Source of the DNA: Romboutsia timonensis
GTDB taxonomy: Bacteria; Bacillota; Clostridia; Peptostreptococcales; Peptostreptococcaceae
DNA: 56,903 nucleotides
NCBI RefSeq assembly: GCF_900106845.1
Contig: NZ_LT629850.1
Span: 924,618-981,520 of the forward strand
Reading direction: 5' to 3'
Every line of letters starts with the position of its first letter. The stretch's first letter is position 1. The notes under the pieces are model-generated. The model had not been told where the DNA came from, searched no databases, and saw only the letters and a list, made by a program, of their open reading frames with translations. The position numbers were made by a program, and so were the translations under genes. Shown one piece after another: positions 15,279-23,033 of this stretch.

Positions 15279-16982
15279 TTGGAAAATATAAGTCAATATA
15301 TCTATGAAATTAAAGAAACTTTACTTAATTCTCCAATAAGACAAAGATTATCACAAAAAGAAATAGTACCCTTTAAGGATATTGTATCTGAAAATCTAAA
15401 TGAACAGATAGAAAATATCAAAGCATTAGAATCAAGTCAATATAAGCCATTAAATATAGCTATAGTAGGAGAAGTTAAATCAGGAAAATCAAGTCTTTTA
15501 AATGCACTTTTAGGAAAAGAAATAAGTAAGGTAGATGTATTAGAAGCTACTTCATCAGTAATAGAAGTTGTTTATAGTGAAAATACTGATGTGAGCAAAT
15601 TTGCAGATTTGACAAGAATAAGTTTAGACATAGATTATTTGAAAAAAATAAATATAGTAGATACACCAGGACTAAAAAGTATAACTCAAAGTAATGAGAA
15701 GAAAACCATAGATTATATTAAGTACGCAGATTTAATTTTATTTGTTATAGATGCAACTCATCTAGGTCAAGAAGATACAATAGAAGCATTAGACTTAATA
15801 AGTGAATATAATAAACCTATTATTGGAGTAGTAAATAAATGTGATTTATTAACAGAAAATAGGAGTGAAATTTTAGATTATATAACAAGTGAGTATGGCA
15901 TTTATATAGATAGATTTTTTATGATATCATCATCTCTTGAATATCAACATAAAATGAGTCAACAAACAATAGCTAAAAGTACAGACCTAATAGTATCAAA
16001 CTATACAGAACTTAGGGAAAACTTTAGAAAATTAACTGATTATATAGAGTGTATATATGAAAATTCCAATGAGACAAAATACAAAAGTATAAAAACTTCA
16101 ATAGAAGGAATAATTCAAAAAGATATAATAGTACATAACGATTATAATAAAAGCGTTGATGTATTATTAGGTGAATTAAGAAAATATGAAAAACTACTAC
16201 AAAATAAAAAAGATTATATAAAAGCAAAAATGGAGTTTGAAATAAATGATTGGATTGATAGAATTTTATTAAGCGATGAGGTAAAAAGAATTGAAAGTGA
16301 TATAAAATCTGCAAATATATATATAAATGAATCTTACTTAACTGATTTGATAAATTCTAAAAAGAATGAATTAGATGATTTATATTTTAAAGAATGGAGT
16401 ACTTGCTTAAAAGAAGTAAGTGAAGAAATGGATGATGATATAAAAAGATATGTAAATGATATAACTTATAAAAATGAATTATTAGATACACCAACATTTA
16501 AGTTAGATGGGGAAAAAACAGATATGAATGCAATACTTGCAACAATAGGTACAGGGGCAATACTTGGTGCTACATCAGGAGGGGTTATTTCAATCTACAG
16601 TGCAACCCTAGGAAATTATGCAGCATCACTTACACTTGGAGCAGCTATTATGACTTATCTACCACCTCTTTTAATAGCTGGAACTATAAGTGGAGCTGTT
16701 GGAAAAGTTATATATGATAAAGTTTTAGATGATAGAAAAAACAAAGAAATACTTGACAATATAGAAAAATTTATAAAGAATTTAAAAGATAATATAAAAG
16801 AAAGACTAAATAAAGACTATGAAAAGCTTAGTCAAGAAATAGTAGTAACTACTACTGAGATATTAAAAAATATAAAAGGTGTATATATAAATAAATATGA
16901 AATAGAAGATTTTATGGAATCAATAGAAAAATATATAACATATTTAACACAATATGTAGAAATATCATACAATAAAGCATAA
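15279..16982 (+). CDS. Dynamin-like GTPase with hydrophobic paddle (second of pair)
   Basis: TTG start, with GAGGTGA overlapping the stop of the previous gene, so the two are translationally coupled. 567 residues. G domain: P-loop GEVKSGKSS (about 64-72), DTPG (128-131), NKCD (186-189), MISSSLE for G5. Helical stalk at 260-410 and 480-560. Residues about 418-478 are a long hydrophobic Gly/Ala/Thr-rich segment (ILATIGTGAILGATSGG onward), as in the membrane-inserting paddle of bacterial dynamins such as BDLP and DynA. Paired dynamins commonly act as hetero-oligomers, one membrane-bound and one soluble, which fits this pair. Known roles elsewhere include membrane surveillance, phage tolerance and vesicle release; none can be assigned here. 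A glycosyltransferase gene follows after 26 bp. Confidence 0.87.
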   Translation: MENISQYIYEIKETLLNSPIRQRLSQKEIVPFKDIVSENLNEQIENIKALESSQYKPLNIAIVGEVKSGKSSLLNALLGKEISKVDVLEATSSVIEVVYSENTDVSKFADLTRISLDIDYLKKINIVDTPGLKSITQSNEKKTIDYIKYADLILFVIDATHLGQEDTIEALDLISEYNKPIIGVVNKCDLLTENRSEILDYITSEYGIYIDRFFMISSSLEYQHKMSQQTIAKSTDLIVSNYTELRENFRKLTDYIECIYENSNETKYKSIKTSIEGIIQKDIIVHNDYNKSVDVLLGELRKYEKLLQNKKDYIKAKMEFEINDWIDRILLSDEVKRIESDIKSANIYINESYLTDLINSKKNELDDLYFKEWSTCLKEVSEEMDDDIKRYVNDITYKNELLDTPTFKLDGEKTDMNAILATIGTGAILGATSGGVISIYSATLGNYAASLTLGAAIMTYLPPLLIAGTISGAVGKVIYDKVLDDRKNKEILDNIEKFIKNLKDNIKERLNKDYEKLSQEIVVTTTEILKNIKGVYINKYEIEDFMESIEKYITYLTQYVEISYNKA

Positions 16983-17008
16983 ATGCAAATCCAATAAGGA
17001 GTAGAGAC

Positions 17009-18088
17009 ATGATAACCCTAAGCTTATGTATGATAATAAAAGATGAAGAATTAGTTTTAGATAGATGTTTAAAAAGTATTTATGATGCAGTCGATGAGAT
17101 AATAATAGTTGATACAGGGTCAACTGATAATAGCAAAAATATATGCAAAAACTATACAGAAAATATATATGATTATATATGGAATGATGACTTTTCAGCT
17201 GCTAGAAATTTTTCTTTTGAAAAAGCTACTAAAGATTATATACTATGGCTAGATGCTGATGAAATAATAGATGAAGAAAATAAAGAAAAACTTTTAAATT
17301 TAAAACAAGTTTTATCATTAGATATAGACGTAGTAACTATGCATACATGTATGAACATAGATGAATGTAATAATCCTCAAATAACTATGGTAAGAAATAG
17401 AATAGTGAAAAGAGAAGATAACTTTAAATGGATTGGATTTGTTCATGAATATATAGAAGCTAGTGGAAATGTCTATGATAGTGATATTTGTATAATACAT
17501 GATAAAGTTAAACCTGTAAGTGATAGAAACTTAAAAATATACAAAAAGAAAGTAGAAGAAAAACAAGCATTTAGTGAGAGAGATTTATATTACTATGGAA
17601 AAGAATTATATTGTAATAAATACTATAATGAAGCGATAAAAGTTTTAGAAGAGTTTGTATCTAAGGGAACTTGGGAAGATGAAATAATTGATGCTCTTTG
17701 TAAAATTGGAGAATGCTATTTATGTAAAGATGATAAAGAAATAGCTAGAAAATATTTTTATAAAACCTTTGAATATGGTCCTCCACAAGGCGAAATACTT
17801 TATAAGATAGCATATTCTTTTCAAGATGAAGAAAAATACGACAGAGCAATAAGTTGGTATGAGATAATATTAAGTTTACCTATACCTGATGATTGTTGTC
17901 AGTGTAGACATATATGCTGCTTAAGGTTTAAGCCACATCTTAATTTATGTTATTGTTATTTTAAAGTTGGAGACCTAAACCAGGCTTATTATCATCATAA
18001 AAATTGTATGAAAATAAATCCAAATGATCCATGTGTTAAATACAATGAAAGTTGTTTTAAATTAATAATGAAAAATAATAAAGTCTAG
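17009..18088 (+). CDS. Family 2 glycosyltransferase with TPR-like C-terminal region
   Basis: 359 residues, ATG behind AAGGAGTAGAG. Residues 1-110 are a GT2 (GT-A fold) domain: LSLCMIIKDEELVLDRCLKSI, EIIIVDTGSTDNS, and the metal-binding LDADE. WIGFVHEYIE follows, as in the SunS/TPR glycosyltransferase group. Residues about 190-350 are helical repeats resembling TPRs. A Cys-rich segment near 310-330 (DDCCQCRHICC, then CYCYF) could bind metal. SunS-like enzymes glycosylate peptides; others act on surface polymers. No signal peptide is present, so it is cytoplasmic. It lies 26 bp after the dynamin pair with no terminator between, so it is probably the third gene of that operon, ending in a terminator that overlaps its stop codon. 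Confidence 0.88.
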   Translation: MITLSLCMIIKDEELVLDRCLKSIYDAVDEIIIVDTGSTDNSKNICKNYTENIYDYIWNDDFSAARNFSFEKATKDYILWLDADEIIDEENKEKLLNLKQVLSLDIDVVTMHTCMNIDECNNPQITMVRNRIVKREDNFKWIGFVHEYIEASGNVYDSDICIIHDKVKPVSDRNLKIYKKKVEEKQAFSERDLYYYGKELYCNKYYNEAIKVLEEFVSKGTWEDEIIDALCKIGECYLCKDDKEIARKYFYKTFEYGPPQGEILYKIAYSFQDEEKYDRAISWYEIILSLPIPDDCCQCRHICCLRFKPHLNLCYCYFKVGDLNQAYYHHKNCMKINPNDPCVKYNESCFKLIMKNNKV

Positions 18089-18111
18089 ACTAATATCTAG
18101 ACTTTATTATT
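18074..18111. terminator. Convergent bidirectional terminator overlapping two stop codons
   Basis: Perfect 16-bp stem (18074-18089 with 18096-18111), 6-nt loop. It contains the stop codons of the glycosyltransferase (+) and the small membrane protein (-). Confidence 0.92.
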
Positions 18112-18338
18112 CTATCGAAAAAAATACCAACTTTATATAAATTCATGGCAAATGTTTTTACTAAGTAATTTATATATCCTAAAAATCCTTCATCACATTC
18201 TTCTGAATATAACTTTGTGACATCCATTCCAAATTGTAAGTTAATATTATTTATATAATTAAATTGAATACAAACCATATATAAAAAATAGATTATTGCC
18301 ACCATAAACAATAAAAGTAAAATTAAACCTATTATCAT
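18090..18338 (-). CDS. Small membrane protein of unknown function
   Basis: 82 residues. The minus-strand ATG at 18338 is preceded by GGAGGGGATTTATCT, a strong ribosome binding site, which supports real coding. Residues 2-25 form one hydrophobic helix (IIGLILLLLFMVAIIYFLYMV); the rest is soluble with aromatic and acidic residues (LYSEECDEGFLGYINYL) and a basic C-terminus. It ends inside the terminator hairpin shared with the convergent glycosyltransferase gene. No family is recognised. Confidence 0.65.
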   Translation of the reverse strand: MIIGLILLLLFMVAIIYFLYMVCIQFNYINNINLQFGMDVTKLYSEECDEGFLGYINYLVKTFAMNLYKVGIFFDRIIKSRY

Positions 18339-18857
18339 AGATAAATCCCCTCCAATAAATAATCCCTTATATTTAAATTTTACTATAATTAGGACAAGAT
18401 ATCACCACACAAATACATATAAAATATTTGCTTAAACGACATTAACATACATGTAAATGTAATATTTATACAAAAAAATTATTATCTAAAATAATAATTA
18501 AATCAGTGTAAAAATATAAAAAATTTAATAGTTTTAGTAATATACTTGAGAAAGAATTAATAATTTTTTTAATATTTTTATATATTAGGAAACGGTAATA
18601 TGAAAATTTTTAGGGGATAATATTTGAATATAAGAAAAATTGTCATTTAAAAATGCTTAACTGATAAGTAGTTCAATTTAAGGGAATTTTTTATGTGTTT
18701 AATAATAATAGAATAGTTATACTTATATCTTTAAATATATAGTATAGAGATATAAATGTAAATTATATAAATTATGATAAATTAAATATTATAATAAGAT
18801 TTACAAATAATTAGATTAAAGGTTAGTATAGAGTTAATAAGAACTAAGAGGTGTAAT
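18339..18857. other. 519-bp AT-rich intergenic region
   Basis: No gene, strong hairpin or known RNA was seen. It must hold the promoters of the divergent small membrane protein and aldehyde dehydrogenase genes; many A/T-rich -10-like boxes are present and none stands out. Confidence 0.5.
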
Positions 18858-20342
18858 ATGAATAGATACAAAGATATTTTAACTACTAAAAAAGATCATT
18901 TAGAGGAAGAAAAAAACATAAGTGTAGAAGATAGAGTAGATAATTTAATAAAGTTAAAGACCATAAGAAAAAAACATGAAAATATTTTAAATATACAAAA
19001 AAAGTACTTAGAGGATAAAAAAACTATAAGCGTAGATGAAAGAATAAAAAACTTAAAAAAATTAAAAAATACAATAAAGAAATATGAAAATGATATAATA
19101 AAGGCATTAGAGTTAGATTTAGGAAAACATATCTTTGAATCTTATTCTAATGAAGTCGGATTTGTATATAGCAGCATTGACTACACTATAAAAAATATAA
19201 AAAAATGGACAAAAGTTAAAAGAGTTAAAAATGATTTAGCTCAACTTCCAGGGAAATCATATATTTATAAATGTCATTATGGAAGTGTTTTAATTATTGG
19301 TCCATATAATTATCCATTTCAACTACTTATAGAGCCTTTAGTAGGAGCTATAGCAGGCGGGAACACAGTTGTTCTGAAACCATCAGAATATACTATAAAT
19401 CTTGAAAAAGTAATAATTAAAATGATAAAAGATGCGTTTAATGAAGAGTACATAGCTGTAGTTAGTGGAGATTATCAAGTAAACAGCGCATTACTAGATT
19501 TAGAATTTGATTATATATTTTTTACAGGAAGTGTAAATGTAGGGAAAATAGTAATGGAAAAAGCAAGTAAAAACTTAATACCAATAACCCTAGAATTAGG
19601 TGGTAAATCACCTGTAATAGTTGACAATAGTGCTAACTTAAAAATAAGTGCAAAAAGAATTATATGGGGAAAACTTATAAATGCAGGGCAAACTTGTGTA
19701 GCTCCAGACTATGTACTTGCACATGAAGACATATATGATGATTTAGTTAAAGAATTTATAAAAGTAATAAAAGAATTTTACGGTGAAGACATAAAAAACA
19801 ATAAGGAATTTGGACGTATAGTAAATGATAAACATATGAACAGGTTAAAAAATATTCTTGAACATGATAAAAACAAGATAGTATATGGAGGAGAAATTGA
19901 TTTTGAAAATAGATTTATATCTCCAACAATACTTAAAAATGTAGACTTAAATGATAAAGTTATGAGTGAAGAATTATTTGGACCAATACTTCCTGTTATA
20001 AAGTATAAGAATATGGAAGATATAAAGTACTATATATCTAAACATAAAAATCCACTAGCTTTATATGTTTTCTCTGAAAATAAAGCTTTTAGTGAAGATG
20101 TAATAACTAGATTTTCATTTGGTGGAGGATGTGTAAATGATACTATAAGCCATGTTGCATCTAATTACTTACCTTTTGGTGGAATAGGTTCATCTGGTAT
20201 GGGTAGTTATCATGGAAAGAGTAGTTTTGATACATTTACTCATAGTAAAAGTATTGTTAAAAAGAGTACTAAATTAGATATTAAACTAGTGTTCCCACCA
20301 TATAAAAATAGAATAAATACTATAAAGAAAGTTATGAAATAA
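18858..20342 (+). CDS. Aldehyde dehydrogenase (class 3 type) with duplicated N-terminal segment
   Basis: 494 residues, ATG behind AAGAGGTG. NAD(P)-dependent oxidation of aldehydes. The catalytic Glu246 (ITLELGGKSP) and Cys280 (NAGQTCVAPDY) are present, along with the cofactor motif GPYNYPFQL (148-156), FTGSVNVGK (222-230) and EELFGPILPV. These and the truncated C-terminus place it with the short class 3 (fatty aldehyde/YwdH-like) enzymes, normally about 455 residues. The excess is explained by a tandem duplication: residues 4-39 and 40-75 are two copies of the first helical segment (ISVEDRVDNL versus ISVDERIKNL, KKHEN versus KKYEN). Copy 2 is in the normal family position, so copy 1 is extra. 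Monocistronic, with its own terminator. Confidence 0.92.
   Translation: MNRYKDILTTKKDHLEEEKNISVEDRVDNLIKLKTIRKKHENILNIQKKYLEDKKTISVDERIKNLKKLKNTIKKYENDIIKALELDLGKHIFESYSNEVGFVYSSIDYTIKNIKKWTKVKRVKNDLAQLPGKSYIYKCHYGSVLIIGPYNYPFQLLIEPLVGAIAGGNTVVLKPSEYTINLEKVIIKMIKDAFNEEYIAVVSGDYQVNSALLDLEFDYIFFTGSVNVGKIVMEKASKNLIPITLELGGKSPVIVDNSANLKISAKRIIWGKLINAGQTCVAPDYVLAHEDIYDDLVKEFIKVIKEFYGEDIKNNKEFGRIVNDKHMNRLKNILEHDKNKIVYGGEIDFENRFISPTILKNVDLNDKVMSEELFGPILPVIKYKNMEDIKYYISKHKNPLALYVFSENKAFSEDVITRFSFGGGCVNDTISHVASNYLPFGGIGSSGMGSYHGKSSFDTFTHSKSIVKKSTKLDIKLVFPPYKNRINTIKKVMK
18867..19082 (+). repeat. Intragenic 108-bp tandem duplication in the aldehyde dehydrogenase gene
   Basis: Codons 4-39 (18867-18974) and 40-75 (18975-19082) align over their whole length without gaps at both protein and DNA level, with moderate divergence. 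Confidence 0.75.
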
Positions 20343-20345
20343 AGT

Positions 20346-20385
20346 AAAAGTGCCTAAGTTAGAAATTAGGCACTTTTATTTTTGG
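20346..20385 (+). terminator. Terminator of the aldehyde dehydrogenase gene
   Basis: 12-bp perfect stem AAAAGTGCCTAA / TTAGGCACTTTT (20346-20357, 20366-20377), T-rich tail. Confidence 0.92.
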
Positions 20386-20415
20386 CTATGTTAGCTTACT
20401 TTGTGATAAATAATT
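20386..20415 (+). repeat. Dispersed repeat family 1, copy 2
   Basis: TATGTTAGCTTACTTTGTG then ATAAATA; directly follows the aldehyde dehydrogenase terminator, as copy 1 follows its own terminator. Confidence 0.7.
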
Positions 20416-20507
20416 AAATTTGTGATATTATTATATTAATCAACTTTCGTAATTGTTATATATTATGATACATATAAATATTAATTTGTAAAATTAGGGG
20501 GAATAGG

Positions 20508-20780
20508 GTGAAAAAATTAATTTTAGGAGCATTAGTAGTAGTAACATTTACACTTACGGGATGTCAAATCATAGGATATAAAAATAATGATAGTGAAACA
20601 AATGTAACACAGAATATAATAACAAATAATTGGGTTATATATGAAGATTCAGGTGAAAATTATATTTTATTAAACACCAAGACAAATGAAAAAATAACAG
20701 ATGTATATGATGAAGGTAATGAAAGATTTATTTCAGCACAGGAAGCAGTAGATGCTCTTAATAACAAATTTAATCGTTAA
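20508..20780 (+). CDS. Small putative lipoprotein
   Basis: 90 residues from a GTG behind AGGGGGAATAGG. The N-terminus is a lipoprotein signal peptide (KKLILGALVVVTFTLTGC) with lipobox LTGC, Cys at residue 19. The mature part of about 70 residues is acidic and Asn/Thr-rich with a beta-strand-like centre (NWVIYEDSGENYILLNTKTNEKI in the genome) and a C-terminal helix (AQEAVDALNNKF). It is monocistronic with its own terminator. No family is recognised; lipid-anchored on the outer face of the membrane by inference. Confidence 0.8.
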   Translation: MKKLILGALVVVTFTLTGCQIIGYKNNDSETNVTQNIITNNWVIYEDSGENYILLNTKTNEKITDVYDEGNERFISAQEAVDALNNKFNR

Positions 20781-20828
20781 GTATATCAATACATTAAAAT
20801 CTATTGTAAAGATTATCTACACCTATTT

Positions 20829-20857
20829 GGCAGACTTGAAATATAGTCTGCTTTTTT
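20829..20857 (+). terminator. Terminator of the small lipoprotein gene
   Basis: GCAGACT / AGTCTGC stem (20830-20836, 20845-20851) followed by TTTTTT. Confidence 0.88.
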
Positions 20858-20891
20858 AAACAAGAAATAAAAAATAATTTTTAATTTTTTA

Positions 20892-20916
20892 TGAACTTTT
20901 TTTAATTTTAGGTGTC
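20892..20916 (+). promoter_or_regulatory. ECF-type autoregulatory promoter
   Basis: TGAAC (20892-20896), exactly 16 bp, TGTC (20913-20916). This fits the ECF/SigY promoter layout TGAAC-N16-CGTC with one change in the -10, and lies about 57 bp upstream of an ECF sigma gene. Confidence 0.6.
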
Positions 20917-20972
20917 TTAATAGTGTATAGTAAAATAGTAAGTTAGAAAATGGGACGAGGTGTTAAGCAGTT

Positions 20973-21488
20973 TTGGAGGAGAAAGAGCTTTTAGATAAAG
21001 CCAGGCAGGGAAATAAACATTGTTTAAATTTATTACTGCAAAATAATTATCAAATGCTCTATGGATTTTTAATAAAGTTGACAGGAGATAAAGATTTAGC
21101 AGAAGATTTAGTACAAGATACCTTGTTAAAAGCGTCTTTAAATATAACTAAGTTTAGAGGGGAGAGTAAATTTTCCAGTTATTTAATTAAAATTGGTATA
21201 AATACTCATAAGAATTATCTTAGGAAAAATAAAATAAGAACAGAACATGATGATTTTGAATTTAAAACTAGTTATGATATGGAAGATGATTTAATAAATC
21301 ATATTAGGTTCAAAGAAGCTTTAAATCATTTGAATAACATCTCTTATGAAAAAAGAATCTTTTTTATTTTGAAACATTATTATGGTTACTCGATTGAAGA
21401 AATATCAGAAATACTTAAGGTATCCGAGGGTACTACAAAATCTAGAATACATAATACTATTAAAAAGTTAAGAGAATTATTAAGCTAA
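20973..21488 (+). CDS. ECF sigma factor, SigY-like
   Basis: 171 residues. TTG start at 20973, with GAGGTG about 11 bases upstream. Region 2: YQMLYGFLIKLTGDKDLAEDLVQDTLLKA (about 26-54) and FSSYLIKIGINTHKNYLRK; region 4: ISYEKRIFFILKHYYGYSIEEISEILKVSEGTTKSRIHNTIKKLRELL (about 122-170). The following genes encode a small two-helix membrane protein, a membrane protein with zinc ribbons, and an anchored protein, paralleling the Bacillus sigY-yxlC-yxlD-yxlE order. It is likely released from a membrane anti-sigma complex and then reads its own promoter (20892-20916). Confidence 0.9.
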   Translation: MEEKELLDKARQGNKHCLNLLLQNNYQMLYGFLIKLTGDKDLAEDLVQDTLLKASLNITKFRGESKFSSYLIKIGINTHKNYLRKNKIRTEHDDFEFKTSYDMEDDLINHIRFKEALNHLNNISYEKRIFFILKHYYGYSIEEISEILKVSEGTTKSRIHNTIKKLRELLS

Positions 21489-21502
21489 AAGGAGGTCGTA
21501 AA

Positions 21503-21787
21503 TTGGATTATTTAAATGACGATAAATTAGAAGAAATGGGATATATAAAAGAAATAGATACTTTAGCTATAGTTGAAAAAGCATCTAAAATAACCGAAAA
21601 AAAAAGAAATAAACTACTAGTCATTAGTTTTACTTTAATGATAATTACTTCAGTTTTAGGTCAAGGTTTATTCGTGATTTTATTTGGAGGAAATAATTTA
21701 GTCAAACTGGGAATAAAAATATATATTTTCGTATTACTAGTAGTTTCATTAATTTTAATAGATAAGAGAGAGGAGAGTTTATGTTAA
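21503..21787 (+). CDS. Small membrane protein, probable YxlC-like anti-sigma component
   Basis: 94 residues, TTG start behind AAAGGAGGT. An N-terminal cytoplasmic portion of about 35 residues is followed by two hydrophobic helices (about 37-58 and 66-85). It sits 14 bp after the ECF sigma gene, and its last codons overlap the next gene's ATG by 7 bp. In Bacillus, YxlC, a small two-helix protein encoded directly after sigY, together with YxlD inhibits SigY; size, topology and position match, while sequence identity cannot be judged here. Confidence 0.7.
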   Translation: MDYLNDDKLEEMGYIKEIDTLAIVEKASKITEKKRNKLLVISFTLMIITSVLGQGLFVILFGGNNLVKLGIKIYIFVLLVVSLILIDKREESLC

Positions 21788-22158
21788 TAGGTAGTAATCA
21801 GATTATAATGATATTTATTGTATTTTTCTTAATATTTTCTTTTGCAATTGGGCAAGTTGTGTGGATATATTTAGATAGTAAAAAAAGAGAAGATAAGTGG
21901 GGAATACTATGGTCTATATTGGCTATAACACCAATTTTTTTACCGATATTACTACCTTTACCGTTGATAGTTTATTTGTTAGTAACGAGAGCATTTTCAA
22001 CAAAATGTCCTAATTGTAAAGTGAAAATATCTAGCAAATTTTCTTCTTGTCCAAGCTGTGGATGTAAGTTAAAAGAAAAGTGCAAATCTTGTGGAAGTCC
22101 ATTGAAAGATGAGTGGAAATACTGTCCATATTGTAATGACAAAATAGAGGGAGAATAA
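21781..22158 (+). CDS. Membrane protein with C-terminal zinc ribbons
   Basis: 125 residues. Two N-terminal helices (about 6-28 and 38-62, the second Pro- and Leu-rich) resemble YxlD/phospholipase_D-nuclease-N type membrane pieces. The cytoplasmic C-terminal third carries paired CxxC knuckles: CPNCKVK, CPSCGCK, CKSCGSP and CPYCNDK, enough for two zinc ribbons. This would be the YxlD-equivalent partner in the SigY-type operon, here with an added zinc module. It could help hold the sigma factor at the membrane or sense metal or redox state; that is inference. The gene overlaps its upstream neighbour and ends 2 bp before the next ATG. Confidence 0.75.
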   Translation: MLIGSNQIIMIFIVFFLIFSFAIGQVVWIYLDSKKREDKWGILWSILAITPIFLPILLPLPLIVYLLVTRAFSTKCPNCKVKISSKFSSCPSCGCKLKEKCKSCGSPLKDEWKYCPYCNDKIEGE

Positions 22159-22160
22159 TT

Positions 22161-22940
22161 ATGAAAATAATAAAAAACAATAAGGATGTTTTTGTAGGAG
22201 TGACTATAGTAGCAGCTTTAATTGCAATTATACCAACTACATTAATGTATATGTTTTCTAAAATGTCTATAGGTATTGAAGAAGGAGACAGTATTGAAGT
22301 AGTAGAAGAGAAGATTAATTCTTATTTTGATGATGGTTGGTTTGAAAAAGATATAGAAAAGGCCCTTAGAAAAAAGCCAAGTGGTGACTTTAATATATAT
22401 ACATATACTTCTGGCAGTGAGGAGTCTATGGAGATAGAAGAAAAGATGAATATAATTTGTCCACAGTTAATTGAAGTAAGTAGATTGGAATTAGGTAAAG
22501 AATATAACATAAAATTGTATTCAGACTTCTATGAAGGGGATAAAAAAGTAAGCACTGAAGAATTACTGTCAAAAGATATTTTTGGAACACCTAAGTTACA
22601 AATAATTTATAGTGATACTTTCATGGAAGGTAAAAGTAAAAGAGATATGACAATACACTTTGTTCAAAATAATAAAATACTTGAAAGTGTAAAATATTAC
22701 TGCCCTACAAATTATAATGAAGCTGCATATACTCAAGATGCAGATTTAAATGTAAATGAAGATATTCCAATTATGGGATTTACAAGGGGAATAAAAGTAA
22801 ATGGAAAATATAAAACTTACTCTGCTGACTTTCATAAAAATAAAGATAAAATAGAAAAATCTATTCAAAATAATTTAAGTAAAAATGAAAAAATGGTTAT
22901 TTTAAGATTAGAAATATCTGATAGGGCTAAATCTGTCTAA
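22161..22940 (+). CDS. Membrane-anchored extracytoplasmic protein of the SigY-type operon
   Basis: 259 residues, ATG behind GAGGGAGAATAATT, 2 bp after the zinc-ribbon gene. Residues 10-30 form one uncleaved membrane helix (VFVGVTIVAALIAIIPTTLMYMF). The remaining 225 residues are a soluble, acidic, mixed alpha/beta domain with no recognised motif (DGWFEKDIEKAL, LEVSRLELG region, YYCPTNYNEAAYTQDADL). It is the last gene of the ECF unit; no clear terminator follows. A single-helix protein with a large outer domain is a reasonable sensor for an ECF/anti-sigma system, but this is positional inference only. Confidence 0.75.
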   Translation: MKIIKNNKDVFVGVTIVAALIAIIPTTLMYMFSKMSIGIEEGDSIEVVEEKINSYFDDGWFEKDIEKALRKKPSGDFNIYTYTSGSEESMEIEEKMNIICPQLIEVSRLELGKEYNIKLYSDFYEGDKKVSTEELLSKDIFGTPKLQIIYSDTFMEGKSKRDMTIHFVQNNKILESVKYYCPTNYNEAAYTQDADLNVNEDIPIMGFTRGIKVNGKYKTYSADFHKNKDKIEKSIQNNLSKNEKMVILRLEISDRAKSV

Positions 22941-23033
22941 AATAAATAAGATATATTTAAATTTGGAAAACTGAATTAGTGAATAATAGTTATAAATTGT
23001 GAATTAATAATAAAGATAAGGGGATTAAAAAAA

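Noticed and set aside
18590-18640. Short frame at the TTG behind AGGGGATAAT in the 519-bp gap
   Set aside because: Only about eight codons before a stop.
2266-20468. An 18-bp exact match AATTGTTATATATTATGA at 2266-2283 and 20451-20468
   Set aside because: Very AT-rich and partly -10-like; likely chance or shared promoter composition rather than a repeat.
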